Below are positions 8,779 to 22,194 of a stretch of 64,000 nucleotides of DNA, in pieces (position 1 is the first letter of the stretch; each line of letters opens with the position of its first letter). Both the position numbers and the translations under genes were made by a program. The stretch is from Phaeodactylum tricornutum CCAP 1055/1 (lineage: Eukaryota > Bacillariophyta > Bacillariophyceae > Surirellales > Neidiaceae), in assembly GCF_000150955.2 (NCBI RefSeq), contig NC_011680.1, forward strand, positions 785,926 through 849,925. Reading direction: 5' to 3'. Under the pieces are notes generated by a model, which worked only from the letters and a program-made list of their open reading frames with translations, ran no database searches and had not been told where the DNA came from.

Positions 8779-11700
8779 ATGGCCACGTACAAACGAATAA
8801 GCAGCTTGACGGAAGCTATGTGTGTCGAGAAATCTGTAATTACGCGACGAAAGGCGTGCGATGAGCTGCAACAGCTCTTGGCAACACCAGAAGTGCGCCG
8901 CAAACTGGCTCTGGAGGGAACACCCGCTCGGGGAACAACGCGAAACCTGAGGGCGTCTCGCCATCGGGCCTTATCAGAATTGTGGCGAAACATTGTACAG
9001 CATGCCATGGTTTTTATTGACATGATTCTCGACGATAAGAAGGTGAAGCTAAATCGAAACGACGTCACCATCCCTCTCAAACTCATCAAATTGTGCCACC
9101 TTTACGATGAAGGGATCGATTATCGAGCCGGAAGCAAATTACAACCCCCTTCCAGACTTTCTCGTTCTGAAATTAAAAAAGTGATCGCGTTTGTTTTTGG
9201 TCTAGTTGACGACGATCGACCACTGGCTCTTGCCGAAGTCGATTTGCTGGATATGCTGGCCTTTATATGTTCTCGGAGAGAGTATGTTGCAAATATGAAA
9301 CCAGTGCCTGAGATGCAAATCATCTTAGAAGAAGTGGAGACTCGATTGCTCGTGGAGGATGAAAGTGTCTATCCCTCTGATCCCACTCACGTGGCATACG
9401 CATGCAAAGCGTTTCAGAACTTGATGAAAACATCGAATGAACTCGGGGTTGGTTTACATTTGCTCGTACCGGGAACGATAAAAATGGTTATGCGGTGGAT
9501 TCGTCGGAAGAACAAGGAACACGTGCTACCTAGCGTTGTCGAGTTTGTACCAATACTGGAAGGCTTGACAGGAATGGTTCGTTCGCATCCCCATCAGTGC
9601 ATGGCACCACTCGCCCGACACGGAAAGACCATTATTAAAGCAGCGCTGAAGCGATACAGTAACGCGCTCTCTTTCGAGCGACGAGCTCTTAATGGATTTT
9701 TCTCGTCAATGCTGTAAGTTGAATTATTTGTACCGTGATGCTAGTCCTACATTTTTTGTTGCCTTCTCATTTACCAATTTATGCTGCGTAGTATCGTGTC
9801 CGAAATCGCCGGGAAAGTTCAAGGTCTCTCGCATGGAGACCTCGGTGCGCTAGGTGAAGCGACTCTCGATTTAAGTATTGTATGGAGCATGCTTGAAATG
9901 GTCATGAAAGATCCCGACCGAGTCATAGATTCAGATTCATCTAGGTCGGACACAATGAAGAAGGGGCAACGTGATCAATTGGAACTTTTAGCTAGGTTGC
10001 TGGCGTGTGCACAACGCCTTTATTTGTTAAAAAACGTTTGGAAAGATGTTGCAGATCCGACAGAGCTGTGCAAGTCCTTTTTGGAGAACCAGCCTGATCC
10101 ATATGATTTGATGCGCTCTCGAGACGAGCAATCTCTTCCCAATGAGTTTACTTCGTCGGTAATTGTTGAATCTCCTATGGTAGCCCTAATTTTGAAGCAG
10201 TTGTATGAATGGGGACATGGGGGTGTTCTCGGAAATGCAGTCGATCATCCGGTTTTTGATAGCTTGAAGAATCAAGACCCAAAATCAACGGAGATCGATT
10301 CCAGCCGAGCAGTGTTTTTCTTGAATATTCTTAGTGTCGCATCAGAATTATTTCCGAACGGTTCTTGTTGGTTTATGAGTTCAGAAACTGAATGGTTTTC
10401 AGTCGATAATGTGGACGATCCCGATGCTGAAAATGGTCAGATGCCTCTGTGTCGCCCAGCAGATATGGCACTTCTCGTTGGGGTTGTTGGCAGTATTCTT
10501 GAACGACATGGAGGTCTCGACGGCGATGTCAACGTCCAGAAAGCTGCTCTTTCCTGTCTCGATCGGCTTGCGCATGCAACATCAGTGCATTCGTTCCTAA
10601 GACGAAACGCCGAGACTGTTGACTGGAATTGTCTACAAAGTACATGGAGAGGAGTATGGCAATGTTTATTTCGGCAAGACTTCCGCTACTCGGCCTACAC
10701 CAAGAATACATCAGAGAAAAGTACAGGGAGCTTTTTTCTTAGATTGCTGACGACGGTCGTTCAAGGATTATGTACAGATCCCAGCATGCGTTGGTGTACG
10801 TCTTCTACTGATCGCCGGATATCTTTCATATTGCAAAGGCAAGCTGATGTGTGGAGACTGCCCGTTTTTGCTAGGTCACGGGGTGTAGAGACTGGACATG
10901 TTTTTAGATTACTATGGGCCATGCTATCTAATGTTGGACTGTCAGAAAGTGGCGAGGATACCATTTTAAGTGTCGCCCAATTAGACGAGGAAGTCATGGA
11001 AGCGGAGCTGTTGGACCAGTCAAAGAGATACCGGCTCGCTGTATTTTGCACAGAAGTAATTGCAGCTTGTGGGCCGCAGTCCGTTTCCAGTCTAGCCTGT
11101 AGTTGTTTAGCAGCAATCGCCAACGGAAATGCCGCTTGGGCAGCTCTCGACAAGGATTCGTTGGTGTACGATCGATCGTCATACAACTTCTTCACAGAGG
11201 ATCCCCATTCAAAATCGCAATCCATGTGGTCGCCTGAGGAATACGTGCAAGAACCGTTTGATGCTCGTGTCACTGTGATCCACTCGGGGTTGGTCGATAT
11301 GCATCAGCGCTTGTTGCAGATGCTATGCAAAGCCATGGATATGCAGAATGAAAACTCGATTGACGTTGTTTCACACATACAGAGCCATGCGTATCGAAAC
11401 CATTTTTGCTCTCGGATCGCCCGCATCTCTTTCCATGTATTGGAAGCAGCTAGAGATGTAGAAGAGCCTGCAATCCTAATGAAAGCATGGAGTCTACAAT
11501 TGGAGCTCAGAATAGCCTTATCCAATGGCCTGGATCCGGGATCTCAAGAGCTGCTTGGGCTTTGGGAGAGAATATCGGAAATGTTTAAGTGCGTTGCAGT
11601 CGAGGTTTCACAGATATGTACCGATCACTCTCTTTTTATCCTGTTCAAAATTGTCCTCGGGATCAGCCAGTCTCTTAATGGGTGGTTTGCTCATACTAGC

Positions 11701-14700
11701 ACTTCTTGTCCGCTGATGGTTGTTGAAAATGCCACTCTCGTTCGTAACGCATGCCGTGCGTTCTTGGATCAATATGTGGTAGGCGACTTCGCTGACGACA
11801 ATGGCAGCTCATTGCACGACAAAAAATCGGATACCGGGATGGAAGATTCCTTATTCTTCGAAAATGACGGTGACGACTTCGCTCTTTCGTCCAGATCAGA
11901 CCCTTCAACTAAAGGGCTGGACAGTCGGAAGCGTAAGCGTCGCAACACCGAAACGTACAGATATTCTCCTACAAATCCGAATGATAAAGAAGGCAGACCA
12001 AGTCCTTCTCTTCCGCTGGCCCTTGTCCTGGCCGAACTTTTGGTCGCATTAGATCCTTCAATGGAATCTTGCCGCTATGTCGGATGCGCTCTTCTCGGCA
12101 TCGAAAAGATCGGGGATAACGAGACTGCTGATCCTGAAGGCGGTTTCTGTGCATTGTTGGTATGTGCAAAAAGATCATGCTTGATGCAATCACTTATACT
12201 ACAAAAAAGAGTGCTCTCTGTTGATCCAACTTCCGTAGTCGAAGAGAAGTCGATGACATCGTTGATCTGCTTCGTTATTGCTGCAATTCGATCGAACTCG
12301 CCGCCAGAGTCTCACTTGCATCTGTACGGTTACGATGTATGCGCAAGCATCGTAAAGTTCATGGCTAGCTACGGTGTCCGAGCCCGTTTGACACCGTTTG
12401 AGGTCCAAGAATTGACAAGACTACTCGGGACAAGCCCTTCCCCGTCATGTCTGAGGACACTTGCACACCGGCCGCCACTTCGTATCATGCAGATGAGAGC
12501 CGCCGTATCTTCTTTTCGAGCTGGAGACGACGTCTTTCATCGCAATTTCGATAAAAGCTTCCCAATACTGTTCGTTTTGCCTTCCCTGTGCGATATTGAT
12601 GATCTTGTCCGGCGAGAGGGTTGCAATGCCGTTGGTGCCGCAATCAAAATTCTACCGGAAAAGAAAGTCCATGATTCTGTGAAACGGTCGCTCTTTCCTA
12701 TATTTGAGGCCCAGACGGAGCCTATCACTAAACAGGCTTACACAGACTGGTATTCTAACAAAACCCTTGGATTGGGTGAAGATCGATCCACTATGGTACA
12801 CCAGGTTTGGAACGATGCTTTTCTTTCTGTCAGAACGTCAGTTCTTGACTGCTGGATTTCAATCGGGGCTACAGTTGCAGATGAATGGACCCTAAGTCAG
12901 ATCATGTTCAACCTCATCCAGTACGCAAAGATGAGTCTAGAGCACGAGTTGATATCCCTTCAAGTCCTTGACGGAATAGCTAGTCGGTTTGGCTATCGAC
13001 GAGCCGACTCGCTAGTTGAAGAACATATTGATGGCTTAATGCGAATGTGGATTGAAGGCGGCTATGCTATCTTGGACTTACCACTCATTCTCACAGCGCC
13101 AAATCTTCTTCGTCAAATCCTGCATTATGGAGGAGTTCCTTGCTGGAACCGCCTCAACTACAGCGCGTTATACGAGGCGGCAGCGTTCGAGTTCTCGTCT
13201 AGGTACTGTAGAGTGATTATGCCTCAAGTCCTTCATCGATTAGCGAGGCAGTCGCTTCACCTTCGAACAGAGGAGGAAGTTCAGAAACTGCTTCTGGAAG
13301 ACCACCAAATAAAAGATCTCTGTTCAGTTTTCTTTGATCACGCAAACTATGAAACATTGGGTCGGTTGATTCGCGCAAATGCTGCCCCTCTCCTAGCCTA
13401 TTGTGTATCGCTACGCAGCTTGGCTCAGAGGAATGATGAGACTGCTGATGAAATGGAGCGTGTCGTTACTTTGATTGTGACTGACAAAGTTTTGAATCAT
13501 ATCGGGCAGCGCGAGGCTCATATAGTCTTTCGCGAATTACTGCGAGGGTTTGTCTATGGATCAGAGCTAGGGAAAATATCGCACGACGACGCTGTCTCTC
13601 GTCTCCATACCGCTTTCTCGAACTTAGCAACACGTCTCTGTGATCACGAAAAGGGTACTTTTAGCGCGCTGTCTACTCTTGGCTGCACTGCTGTAGAGTT
13701 TACTTTATTCGCAAAAGTCTGGCTCCACAGAACGATTGGAAAGAGCGGAAAGGATCGGTGTTTGGTGGTGTTGGATGTCATGTCAAAGGTACTGTTAGTT
13801 AGTTGTCCTTCACAGACAGATTTATTTATATCAACAATTTCCGAACTTTTACTTTGGCCTGAACAAGAGCCCATCCACCTTGGAATTGTTGTTATTTTAA
13901 GAAAGCTTCTCTCTGATTTTTCAAAGCCTTCCGACGAACGACCGACAAGCTCCAGATTTTCTATCGTTTCAAAGGATATGCTTGGTGTAGTGATGCATGC
14001 GCACGAGACAGCGCAAGGAAAGCTGCTGGATCACACAGCGAAAATCAAGATAGCCAGACAAGCACTCTTGCAGCGCTCCTTTGGATTGATGTCTCCCCTC
14101 AACGAACCGGCGTTGAATCTTCTCGAAAACTCGATGGACTTAACTTTTGCGGAGAGGCAAGTGATTGATACTGTCACAAAGACCTACGAATTTTTTCAGT
14201 ATATCTTTGAGAATTTTGCAGCATTGAATGCTATTCCCGACGCATTAGTTGGGGCAATGCCGCCGTATGAGGTCGAACCAAATGCAAGAGAGATTTTGGT
14301 ACAAACAGGAAGCAACCTCTGCGCGCAAGTTCTTGTTCAAAATTTTCTTTCCCAGCAGGCAGGAGAAGGCCTTTGTAAGCTGCCGATCATAATACAGCGT
14401 CTTCGTCGTAAGGATTGCCAACCATACATAGAATCACGTGGTGCAAGCGGCTGTCGATCCTTTCCCGTCAAAGAAAGGATACTAAAAGCCGAGCTTCTTG
14501 AACTCGAAGACTTTTTGAGATCAGGATTGCCTCCTAACTGTCTGTTATACATTAAGAAGGGAGAGTTCAACTCTGTGGTCTGGCTTCTGTCAGGTTATTG
14601 TGGCCCAACGTTCTCCTCGGAAGTTCGGCTCTTGTCGACCCGCTGTCTCAGTAGAATCAGGCCATTCCAACTTGATTCCGTCCCTATTATAGCTACTCCC

Positions 14701-17700
14701 AACTCTCTGATTAGCTCCATTCAAGATGATGGGCTGATCAGTTTTCTTCAAGCAAAGTGCTTGAGTGTTCTCGTTAAGTGCCTTTCTGCTTCTGATGGAA
14801 ATATAGCAATTTGTGCAATAGAATCTCTCTTCGCACTTTCCGGTATTGTAAAGCTGTCTGAGTATAGCCGCTATCTAGGCGAAGACGACCTCCGACTTCT
14901 TCGGCCTTTATTTTCATGTGGTGTAAACCGGAAAACGAAAACCGCAGCTGTTTCGACGTTGAGCGCTCTCGAAGTTTACAAGCTGAAAAGTGACACGTCA
15001 CCAATGGACCCTGTTGATAAAGACTGGTGCTGGAACGAATCTCTGTGGCGCCGAGGGTCTGATACAGAGACTTCTTTTGAAAATTGGATATGCAAACTTG
15101 TTCCGTCACTGTTGCTGTGTAACTTTAAACCAGACAATCTACCACTCAATGGTCGCTCAAGAGAAGGACTGAACTTTTGCGTCATGTGCGTTCGGATGAG
15201 CCTTTTGGAGCCTCAGTTTGCTGCTTCTGTGTTTCCTCTGGTGATCAGCGACCTTTTGATAGGCTCCCGCTTGAAAAGTAAAGAATCGTCAATAAAGTGG
15301 CGCGCTCCTTTCCAAGGTGACCATTTTGAGTTAATCTCTAGCTCATTTGGAGCGCTTCTACCTGCACATTTTCAGAATAATGGATCTTTGACTGGCATTG
15401 AGATATTCAATCGGCGGACCCTGGAACTTGCTGTCGACACTTTGAATTTGCTTCGATTGACAGCGCAGGAGCAATTCACTCACTTCAATGGCCATGTCAA
15501 AAATTTGTCAGCATTGGAAGGCGATTCGATCGCGTCCGAAGGTAAAAAGTTATCTGACCCTGCTGTAATGGTTCCATTTAGCTGTGGGCTCCGTGTCGAT
15601 GGACTAAGTATTGCCACGGCTTGTATCTTCATCAAGAGATTTGCATCAGCTCTGCTGTACGCTGAGGCTTATACTGATTATCGGTTTTGTGATCAATCTG
15701 AAAACTCAAATTTGGCGCACCCCATTTCAGTGGAAGATTCTGTGGCGACAAATGTGGAAGCGGACTTTAATGCGTCAGAGTTCTTTCGGCTATACAAGGA
15801 AGGGTTATCGGCTATTGGCGACCGTGACGATTGGATCGCCGCGGATTGTCTCCTTTCAGAGTTTCGATTTCGAGAGTTGAAGGGTGTGATCGATGCTCCA
15901 AGTGTAGCTTTGGAAGAAGCTCCTTCGCTTGCAAGACTGCAGTCTCTGGATACCTTCACAAGCCTTGGGCGCCGTTCTGGTTTCTCCTCGATCAATCTCG
16001 TTACGTGCCTTGAATCGGCAGGACTCCCCTTTACGATGCAGTCCTTTATGTCTGGTATGGGGCGCTTAAAAGGGAACATGCCAAACGAATCTGAACGAGT
16101 GCAATTGAGAGAGAAATGGTTCGAAACGTGCCTCCATGACCTGAATTGGGACATTGAACTTCTCGAGAAAGAGCCGAGTGTGGTAGCAAAGGCAGTTGCT
16201 CGACTTGAAGGTGATTGCGTTCCTCCTGTTGCTAGTTTCGGCCTTTGGAAGCTTTCCATTCACGACTGCTTTCACGAGAGCGTTGCGAAAGCAGTAGCAT
16301 CGTATATTAAAGGAGAACAAGCTCTAGCTCGAGGTTGGCTTGTTGATGCTAGAATGCAATTGGCGACAAAATTTAACATCTCAATCACCAAGGAAGCTCC
16401 TCTATCGAAGGCGTTTCATATTTTGGACAAAACATGTGCCCTGAGAGAGTTCGACGTCGCCATCAGCTGGGATGAAACCAATGAGGAGCCAATCCCTGCT
16501 GATCCGTACGAAGAACAGATTGACTCTAAAAGCTGTGTTCAGGGAGCAGATTTTCAGGACTCGCTACGTGAAATAATGCTGCGACTTGCTTATTCTAAAG
16601 CCCTCACAGAAGTCTCGCAAAGGAAGCTGGAGTCTAAGCTTTTTTCACACCTCTGGAGTGTTTGCAGACAAAATTGTGAATCTCAGAGACTCCACGTCGC
16701 AGACGTCGCCCTAAAGAGACTCTTCAAACTCCTTCAGTTTGTCCAGAGAGAGGGCCCCGGGACCTTGCCGCAAGTCGTGCCGCTCTGCAGGCTTCGCTTG
16801 CAAGAAGCAATTATTCTTGAGCGGAAAGGAGACTTTGCCGGAGCTATACGCCACGCCAAACAGACAGTTAAGTATCTGCAAAGGGAAAAATTGGACGACT
16901 CAGCGGGTGCATTACTTGCGGACTCGCTAATTCTTTGCGGCGGATGGATGGCAACCTACAAAGTAGAACCGGCAAGCTCTATTCTAGAGAGCTATTTAAA
17001 GCCCGGAACCAGCCTCGCAAAGAACGCTCTCAAGCGCGGTATGACTACGGAAACACAAAAACTTTTAACCCGTGCCTATCTTGCGCAAGCACAACTTGTG
17101 TCAAACCTTTTTGACACCACTTCGCTTCGCGTTAAAAGCTTAGAATGGCACAGAGCTGGAGTGACCTTAGGAGAACGTGAAACGGAGCTAAAAACGTGCG
17201 AAAGATTAATCGACGATGCCATAAAGTCTACCAAGCAGGATCAGAAAAGAGGGAATAAGAGACTTTCAAAGGAGGCCAGCAAAGTTTCGGATGACGCCAA
17301 AGATCTATTGTTATACCGCAACACTCTGGCGCGTGAGACGTCTATGGCAAGATTAGAGCGCAACAACGTTCAAGCTTCTATTGAAACGTATCGAAGTTTG
17401 ACCTCGAAATGCATCGTTGCAGCCCTTCTGGTCGGAGCCCCCGACGAGGGGCAGATTGCCTCCCGTTTCATGTATCGATTGATACATTTATGGTTCTCTT
17501 GTGAGGATGAGGGAAGCTCAAATGGTTCGCTCGTGGAAATCATGGCTGAAGCTGTGACTCGACTTCCATCATTTCGGTTCGTACCGGCAACCAGCCAACT
17601 TTTGTCTCGTGTAGAAAAAAGAAACACAGGCTCTTTTCAAGAAACTTTGCACACGTTGATCCTCCGAATGTGCCACGATCATCCTTACAATTGCCTAGTA

Positions 17701-19448
17701 CAGGTAGTTTCGTTGGCCAATGGAAAGACTATAGGTAGTGGTGTCAGCGGACGACAGGCAGAGGTATTCCTCGAAAATACGAGCGACACGAAGGTTGATG
17801 GCGCAAATGAGATTCTTGCATCCCTTAGAACAAGCGAGCGCAAACCTCTTGGGAGGTTGATGGAGGGTTACATCTCGCTCACTGATGCATACGTCCACTT
17901 GGCGATGTATCCAACGCATGACTTCCAGAAGGCCAAAAACAAAAAGTTTCCTTTTTCAGCAGTCAGCAAATCCCACGCCGAACGCCTGGACCAATGCCTA
18001 GGCGTGGGACGCCGCAAAGTGCCTCACCCACCTTGTGTCTTGACCAAACCACCGCCAATTCGTCCAGCAAGTGACTACACCGACGAAACGGGGCAGCTCA
18101 TTGGGTCTGAGAGCGTCGTTGGTTTTGAGCAAGCCTTTTCTATCACCGAGAGCGGTCTGCATCGCCCCAAGATTGTCTACTGTCTTGGATCCAAAGGTGG
18201 TCGTTTTAAACAGCTGGTAAAGGGAGAGGACGAGATCCGACAGGATGCCGTAATGGAGCAAGTTTTTGGTTACGTCAACGAATTGTTGTCAAACGGGGAT
18301 CTGTCAGACAGCCTAGATGAGATCCGGCGGACGACTGGAGCTGGCCATTTGCGTTTAGTGACTTACAATATTGTTCCTTTGAGTCCAGCAAGCGGGGTAA
18401 GTGATAAAGGACTACTTACAGGACGTGCATCATCAAACTCACTTCGTTTTCATTTCTGCAGGTTCTAGAATGGGTCGATCATACCATTCCATTCGGGGAG
18501 TTCATGATGGACAAGAAAGGTCACGTCGGTGCGCATTCTCGGTATTATCCTGGACAATGGAGCAGCCTTGTTTGCCGGGAGCAGCTGCGGAAAGCACCGA
18601 AAAAGGAAAAACTTCAAGCCTTTAATGCAATTTGCTTAAACCACTCGCCCGTCTTTCGATACTTTTTCGTGGAGAGGTTTGGGCACACGCCAGAATTATG
18701 GCACGAGGCTCGGATGCGCTACACGCGGTCCGTTGCTGTCAATAGTATTGTTGGGCACATTCTTGGGATCGGCGATCGCCACTGCAGCAACATTCTTATT
18801 CATGAGGGGACTGGGGAAGTCGTACACATCGATTTTGGTATAGTCTTCGAACAAGGAAAGGTACGTTCCTTTTGAACCCTAAGAGGATACCGCTCTTTTC
18901 TTCTTAATGGAGTCGTATCGCTCAAGGCATATTTTATTTCTTGACGATAGCTCCTGAACACGCCCGAGCTAGTGCCGTTCCGACTGACGCAAAATACAGT
19001 GGATGGGTTCGGCCCAGTGGGACTCGACGGTACCTTTACCAAATCCGCCCAACGGACTTTATCCGTTCTCCGAAAGAATTCAAACGCGCTCCTGACTATT
19101 CTGTCCGCGATTGTTTCGGATCCGCTGTACAAATGGAGCGTAAGTCCAGTCAAAGCACGGCTGCGGCAAGAGCAGCAACAGCATCAGGATGAGGAAGAAC
19201 AAGGGGAGAACAAACGCACATCGATGACAACCACAACGAGTTCCACCAAAGTTTCACGTAGCCAAGGACAAGAAAACGAAGCCGCGTCACATGCCATTCG
19301 GAGGATACAAGAAAAACTCCAAGGCTACGAGGATGGCACATCGGGCGAGCAACAAAGCGTGGAAGGACAGGTTCAGCTCCTGATTAACTCCGCGAAGAAC
19401 AAGGACAATTTGTGTCTCATGTTCTGTGGTTGGGCGCCGTGGGTGTAA
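8779..19448 (+). CDS. ATM: ATM/Tel1 serine/threonine checkpoint kinase (PIKK family), four exons
   Basis: Model: exons 8779-9713, 9792-18396, 18462-18860, 18951-19448, with GTAAG/GTACG donors and AG acceptors; all joins keep frame, giving 3478 aa (human ATM 3056). Acts in the nucleus as the DNA double-strand-break kinase. N-terminal residues about 3-30 fit the ATM/Tel1 TAN motif. Most of the 8.6-kb exon 2 is helical-repeat and FAT sequence. The kinase domain matches ATM closely: LVKGEDEIRQDAVMEQVF, NIVPLSPASG|VLEW, YTRSVAVNSIVGHILGIGDRH (catalytic Asp about 3285), VHIDFG (about 3302-3306), FEQGK|LLNTPELVPFRLT and an IQEKLQGYEDGT block. A Gln/Glu/Ser/Thr-rich linker follows, then the FATC domain ending in CGWAPWV. 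The ATM-type kinase insert pattern rules out ATR, mTOR and DNA-PK. Confidence 0.95.
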
Positions 19449-19600
19449 TTTCCACCAATAAATCTACATTACTTCTGTTTCGCGAGACTCTACGAGAGTC
19501 AAAAAACGGACAGTGAATTACTGTAATGAACTAAGTAGATGTTGCCAAAATGCTGTTAGCATAGCGTTTACCCAAGAAGGAGCTGTTATTTTCAGTCCAA

Positions 19601-21709
19601 TTACACCCACATGAGCTCTTTTTTCTCTTGGGCACCGTAACTGACTTCGATCGCCTGCTCCTCGTCGGTGTGAAGGTTGGGATTGCCTTCTTTCGGAAAA
19701 TCCTTCGCAAGTCGATGAAGACTTTGCGGAGTGCCCAAGGGCGTGCCCTGCCTTTGATTCAATTCTTCCGCTTGTTGAGCAATGTCCTCCAATGTCCCCG
19801 ACGAGCGCGACCGACGATGGGACGCCAACAGGTGTGCCTTGGTTGTTTGGAGTACTGGCAGCACCATTTTGCGATTTTCGTGCCGAAGTCGTTTGCCGAT
19901 ATCGGCGGGTCGGGATCCTTGATGATTCCGTGAGAGTACGGCCTCGGGATCGGCTTGGACGAGCGCTTGGATCACCCGGACATCGGCTCCGGAAAAAAGC
20001 GCTGAGTGGAGCGCCACGTTGCCGAGTTCGTCGGTGACTTTGGCCGCCCCCTGATCGGCGGCCAACAAGGCCCAGATAATGTCGGGTGAGGCGTGCCAGG
20101 TACAGGCTACGTGGAGTGGTAGACTCCCACCAGGCATGGCGCGCGTGAGAACGGCGAGGGGATGGGCATGGATGAGGGCTTGTACAACGGCGACGGGGGG
20201 TTGGCGTTCGCAGGCGTAGTAGAGTGGGGTGACACCCGAGCAACTGAGGAATCCGCCACGGGTCATGACCGCCAATTCCGTCTCCACCTCGAGGGGATTC
20301 GTTTCGACCCGACGAATGACCGCGTCCCAGTCGTGCTGTCGAATAAGTTCGTCCAGTTTATGATCCATGGGCTTCTTTTTGGCCGCTTCTGGGGATAGCT
20401 TGCCCGCGGGCTTTTTGGAATGTTCCTGTTCGACTTGATCAACGAGTGGATTGTGTCCGTGAGCGAAATGACCTTGGCGTTGCTCTTCTAGTGACGTACT
20501 GTCGTTGGAGGGCAAGCTTTCGTCCACATCCACGACGTTACTGCCGGGTTGGCGTAGACGTCGCGTGCCCTGAATAATTTCGGCGGTCGCTCGTTGCCAG
20601 TAGGAGGGGTGCTTCCGTAGCGCCCTGACCATGGCGGCTTGATGTGGTCGACCGTTTTCTCCCGCCATGCACAATGCTTCTTCCAGTGGAGTTCGTTCCC
20701 AGCGATTGCGTCCAACGGTAGCGTCGGGGTATGCCTTGAGAAGGGTAACGACGACGTTGGGATGGGCGACGCCCCAGTGTGCGGTAAGGTGTAGGGGTAG
20801 GAATCCATCCTTGTTCCGGTGTCGTGCCGCGGAGGGGTAGGCCGTGACGAGGGTGGCAATGACGCGGGGCGTGGCCCGTCCGGCACAGGCCGTATGTAGC
20901 GGCAAACGCCCGCCTTCGGAATCGGTACGTATGGCTTTGGGGTAGGCGTCGAGCAGCGCGTTGAGTACTTGTACGGCCATTTCTTCCCGTTTGGAACTGA
21001 TCAATAGATGTTTCTTGGTGGATACGGATACGTTGGGATCGACGTGTACCGTGTGATCGCGACGTATTTGCTTGTCGGCCATGTTTCCGGTGTATGTTTC
21101 TTCGGCGTGCACGGCGGAAAGGTTGGTGTCCGTGGTGGCGGAGGTGGCGTCGGACGCTATGCGCCGCGCAATCATGTTGGGGCGAGCGACGGGTGCCTTG
21201 GCAATGGCGGAGGGTGAGGTCGCGTTGCGACTGTGGTTGCTGTTGTTGTGGAGGGTATCGTCGTCGGCCCTAGGCGCACAGGAGGCAAAGCAGGCTAGAT
21301 GTAGGGGCAAACAACCGTGTCGCGACTCTCGCTGTCCCGCTGCTTCCGGATAGAGTCGGAGGAGCATGAGAATGAATCGACAGACTTGTACGTAGGGATC
21401 TTCCGAAGCCTTGGACGCGACGGGACAAGAGCCAGCAGTCCTCAGTTTGAAGCACGAGTGGTGGAGAGCGAGTCGCTTGGTTCCGGAAGACGAAGATGCC
21501 TTGGTGGCGTAACTGGCAATGCTGGCGGACGAAGGCAACGGGGCGGGTTCGTCCGTGTTGTTTTTGGTACGGAGTGTAGCCCAAGTCTTGACTTCCCGTG
21601 GGTGTCGACGTACCCGATCGGACGCCTTTTCCCATTCTCCCAACTCCATGTACCAGAAGAGCGGGGGAAGCTCCCGCTTTTGGCGTTGTTCCGCGATGGA
21701 GTGAAGCAT
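19601..21709 (-). CDS. Ankyrin-repeat protein with two copies of a diatom-style module
   Basis: 702 aa, ATG at 21709, no intron. Ankyrin-like repeats of the LPLH-x-AC type alternate with A-x-P-x-A helices (LPLHLACFASCAP, LPLHTACAGRATP, LPLHLTAHWGVAHP, LPLHVACTWHASP, VALHSALFSGADV). The array is in two blocks, each introduced by a similar leader: residues near 25-45 (ELGEWEKASDRVRRHPREV) and a second copy in the C-terminal half (IRQHDWDAVIRRVETNPLEV), suggesting internal duplication. Between them are Ser/Lys-rich and low-complexity linkers. No catalytic domain or signal peptide, so a cytosolic or nuclear scaffold is likely. Tail-to-tail with ATM (152 bases between stop codons). Confidence 0.85.
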   Translation of the reverse strand: MLHSIAEQRQKRELPPLFWYMELGEWEKASDRVRRHPREVKTWATLRTKNNTDEPAPLPSSASIASYATKASSSSGTKRLALHHSCFKLRTAGSCPVASKASEDPYVQVCRFILMLLRLYPEAAGQRESRHGCLPLHLACFASCAPRADDDTLHNNSNHSRNATSPSAIAKAPVARPNMIARRIASDATSATTDTNLSAVHAEETYTGNMADKQIRRDHTVHVDPNVSVSTKKHLLISSKREEMAVQVLNALLDAYPKAIRTDSEGGRLPLHTACAGRATPRVIATLVTAYPSAARHRNKDGFLPLHLTAHWGVAHPNVVVTLLKAYPDATVGRNRWERTPLEEALCMAGENGRPHQAAMVRALRKHPSYWQRATAEIIQGTRRLRQPGSNVVDVDESLPSNDSTSLEEQRQGHFAHGHNPLVDQVEQEHSKKPAGKLSPEAAKKKPMDHKLDELIRQHDWDAVIRRVETNPLEVETELAVMTRGGFLSCSGVTPLYYACERQPPVAVVQALIHAHPLAVLTRAMPGGSLPLHVACTWHASPDIIWALLAADQGAAKVTDELGNVALHSALFSGADVRVIQALVQADPEAVLSRNHQGSRPADIGKRLRHENRKMVLPVLQTTKAHLLASHRRSRSSGTLEDIAQQAEELNQRQGTPLGTPQSLHRLAKDFPKEGNPNLHTDEEQAIEVSYGAQEKKELMWV

Positions 21710-22180
21710 CGATATAGGGAAAGTAGGTGTGGGATATGAATCTGTAGGTAGGTATACAGGAATCCGGTCTGGAAGATCGACCCTTTTGGAACTTGGAAAT
21801 GGACGCTGCCGAGCAGAATCGATCAGACAAACGTGTGCACGTATTCGATATCACCACTGACCCGCACTTCCGAATGTACCCGACTGGACCAGGAGGCACG
21901 CCACGGAAGGCGACTCGTACAGTCCTTTCGTTGCGATCAATCGGTACACTCAACACACAATCTACACAACCCGCACAGCAACACCAATACGGAACCAGTG
22001 AAAGGCAACCCGCAGCAAAGGGTCGTGCTTGATCTGGTTTTGTTCCCACAAACGAAAAACCCAGGAGGAGGCAACAACGACAACAACGTCTACGACAACG
22101 GCGACTCCAGCAAGAAACACGAGGGCTCGCTTTTGGTGCACGATGCACACGGATGTGTCAATGTGTCTCTCTCACGTGAA

Positions 22181-22194
22181 TGTGTGTGTGTGTG
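22181..22194. repeat. TG dinucleotide microsatellite
   Basis: Seven perfect TG units followed by more TG-rich sequence to about 22206, within the non-coding region upstream of RPS11. Confidence 0.9.
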
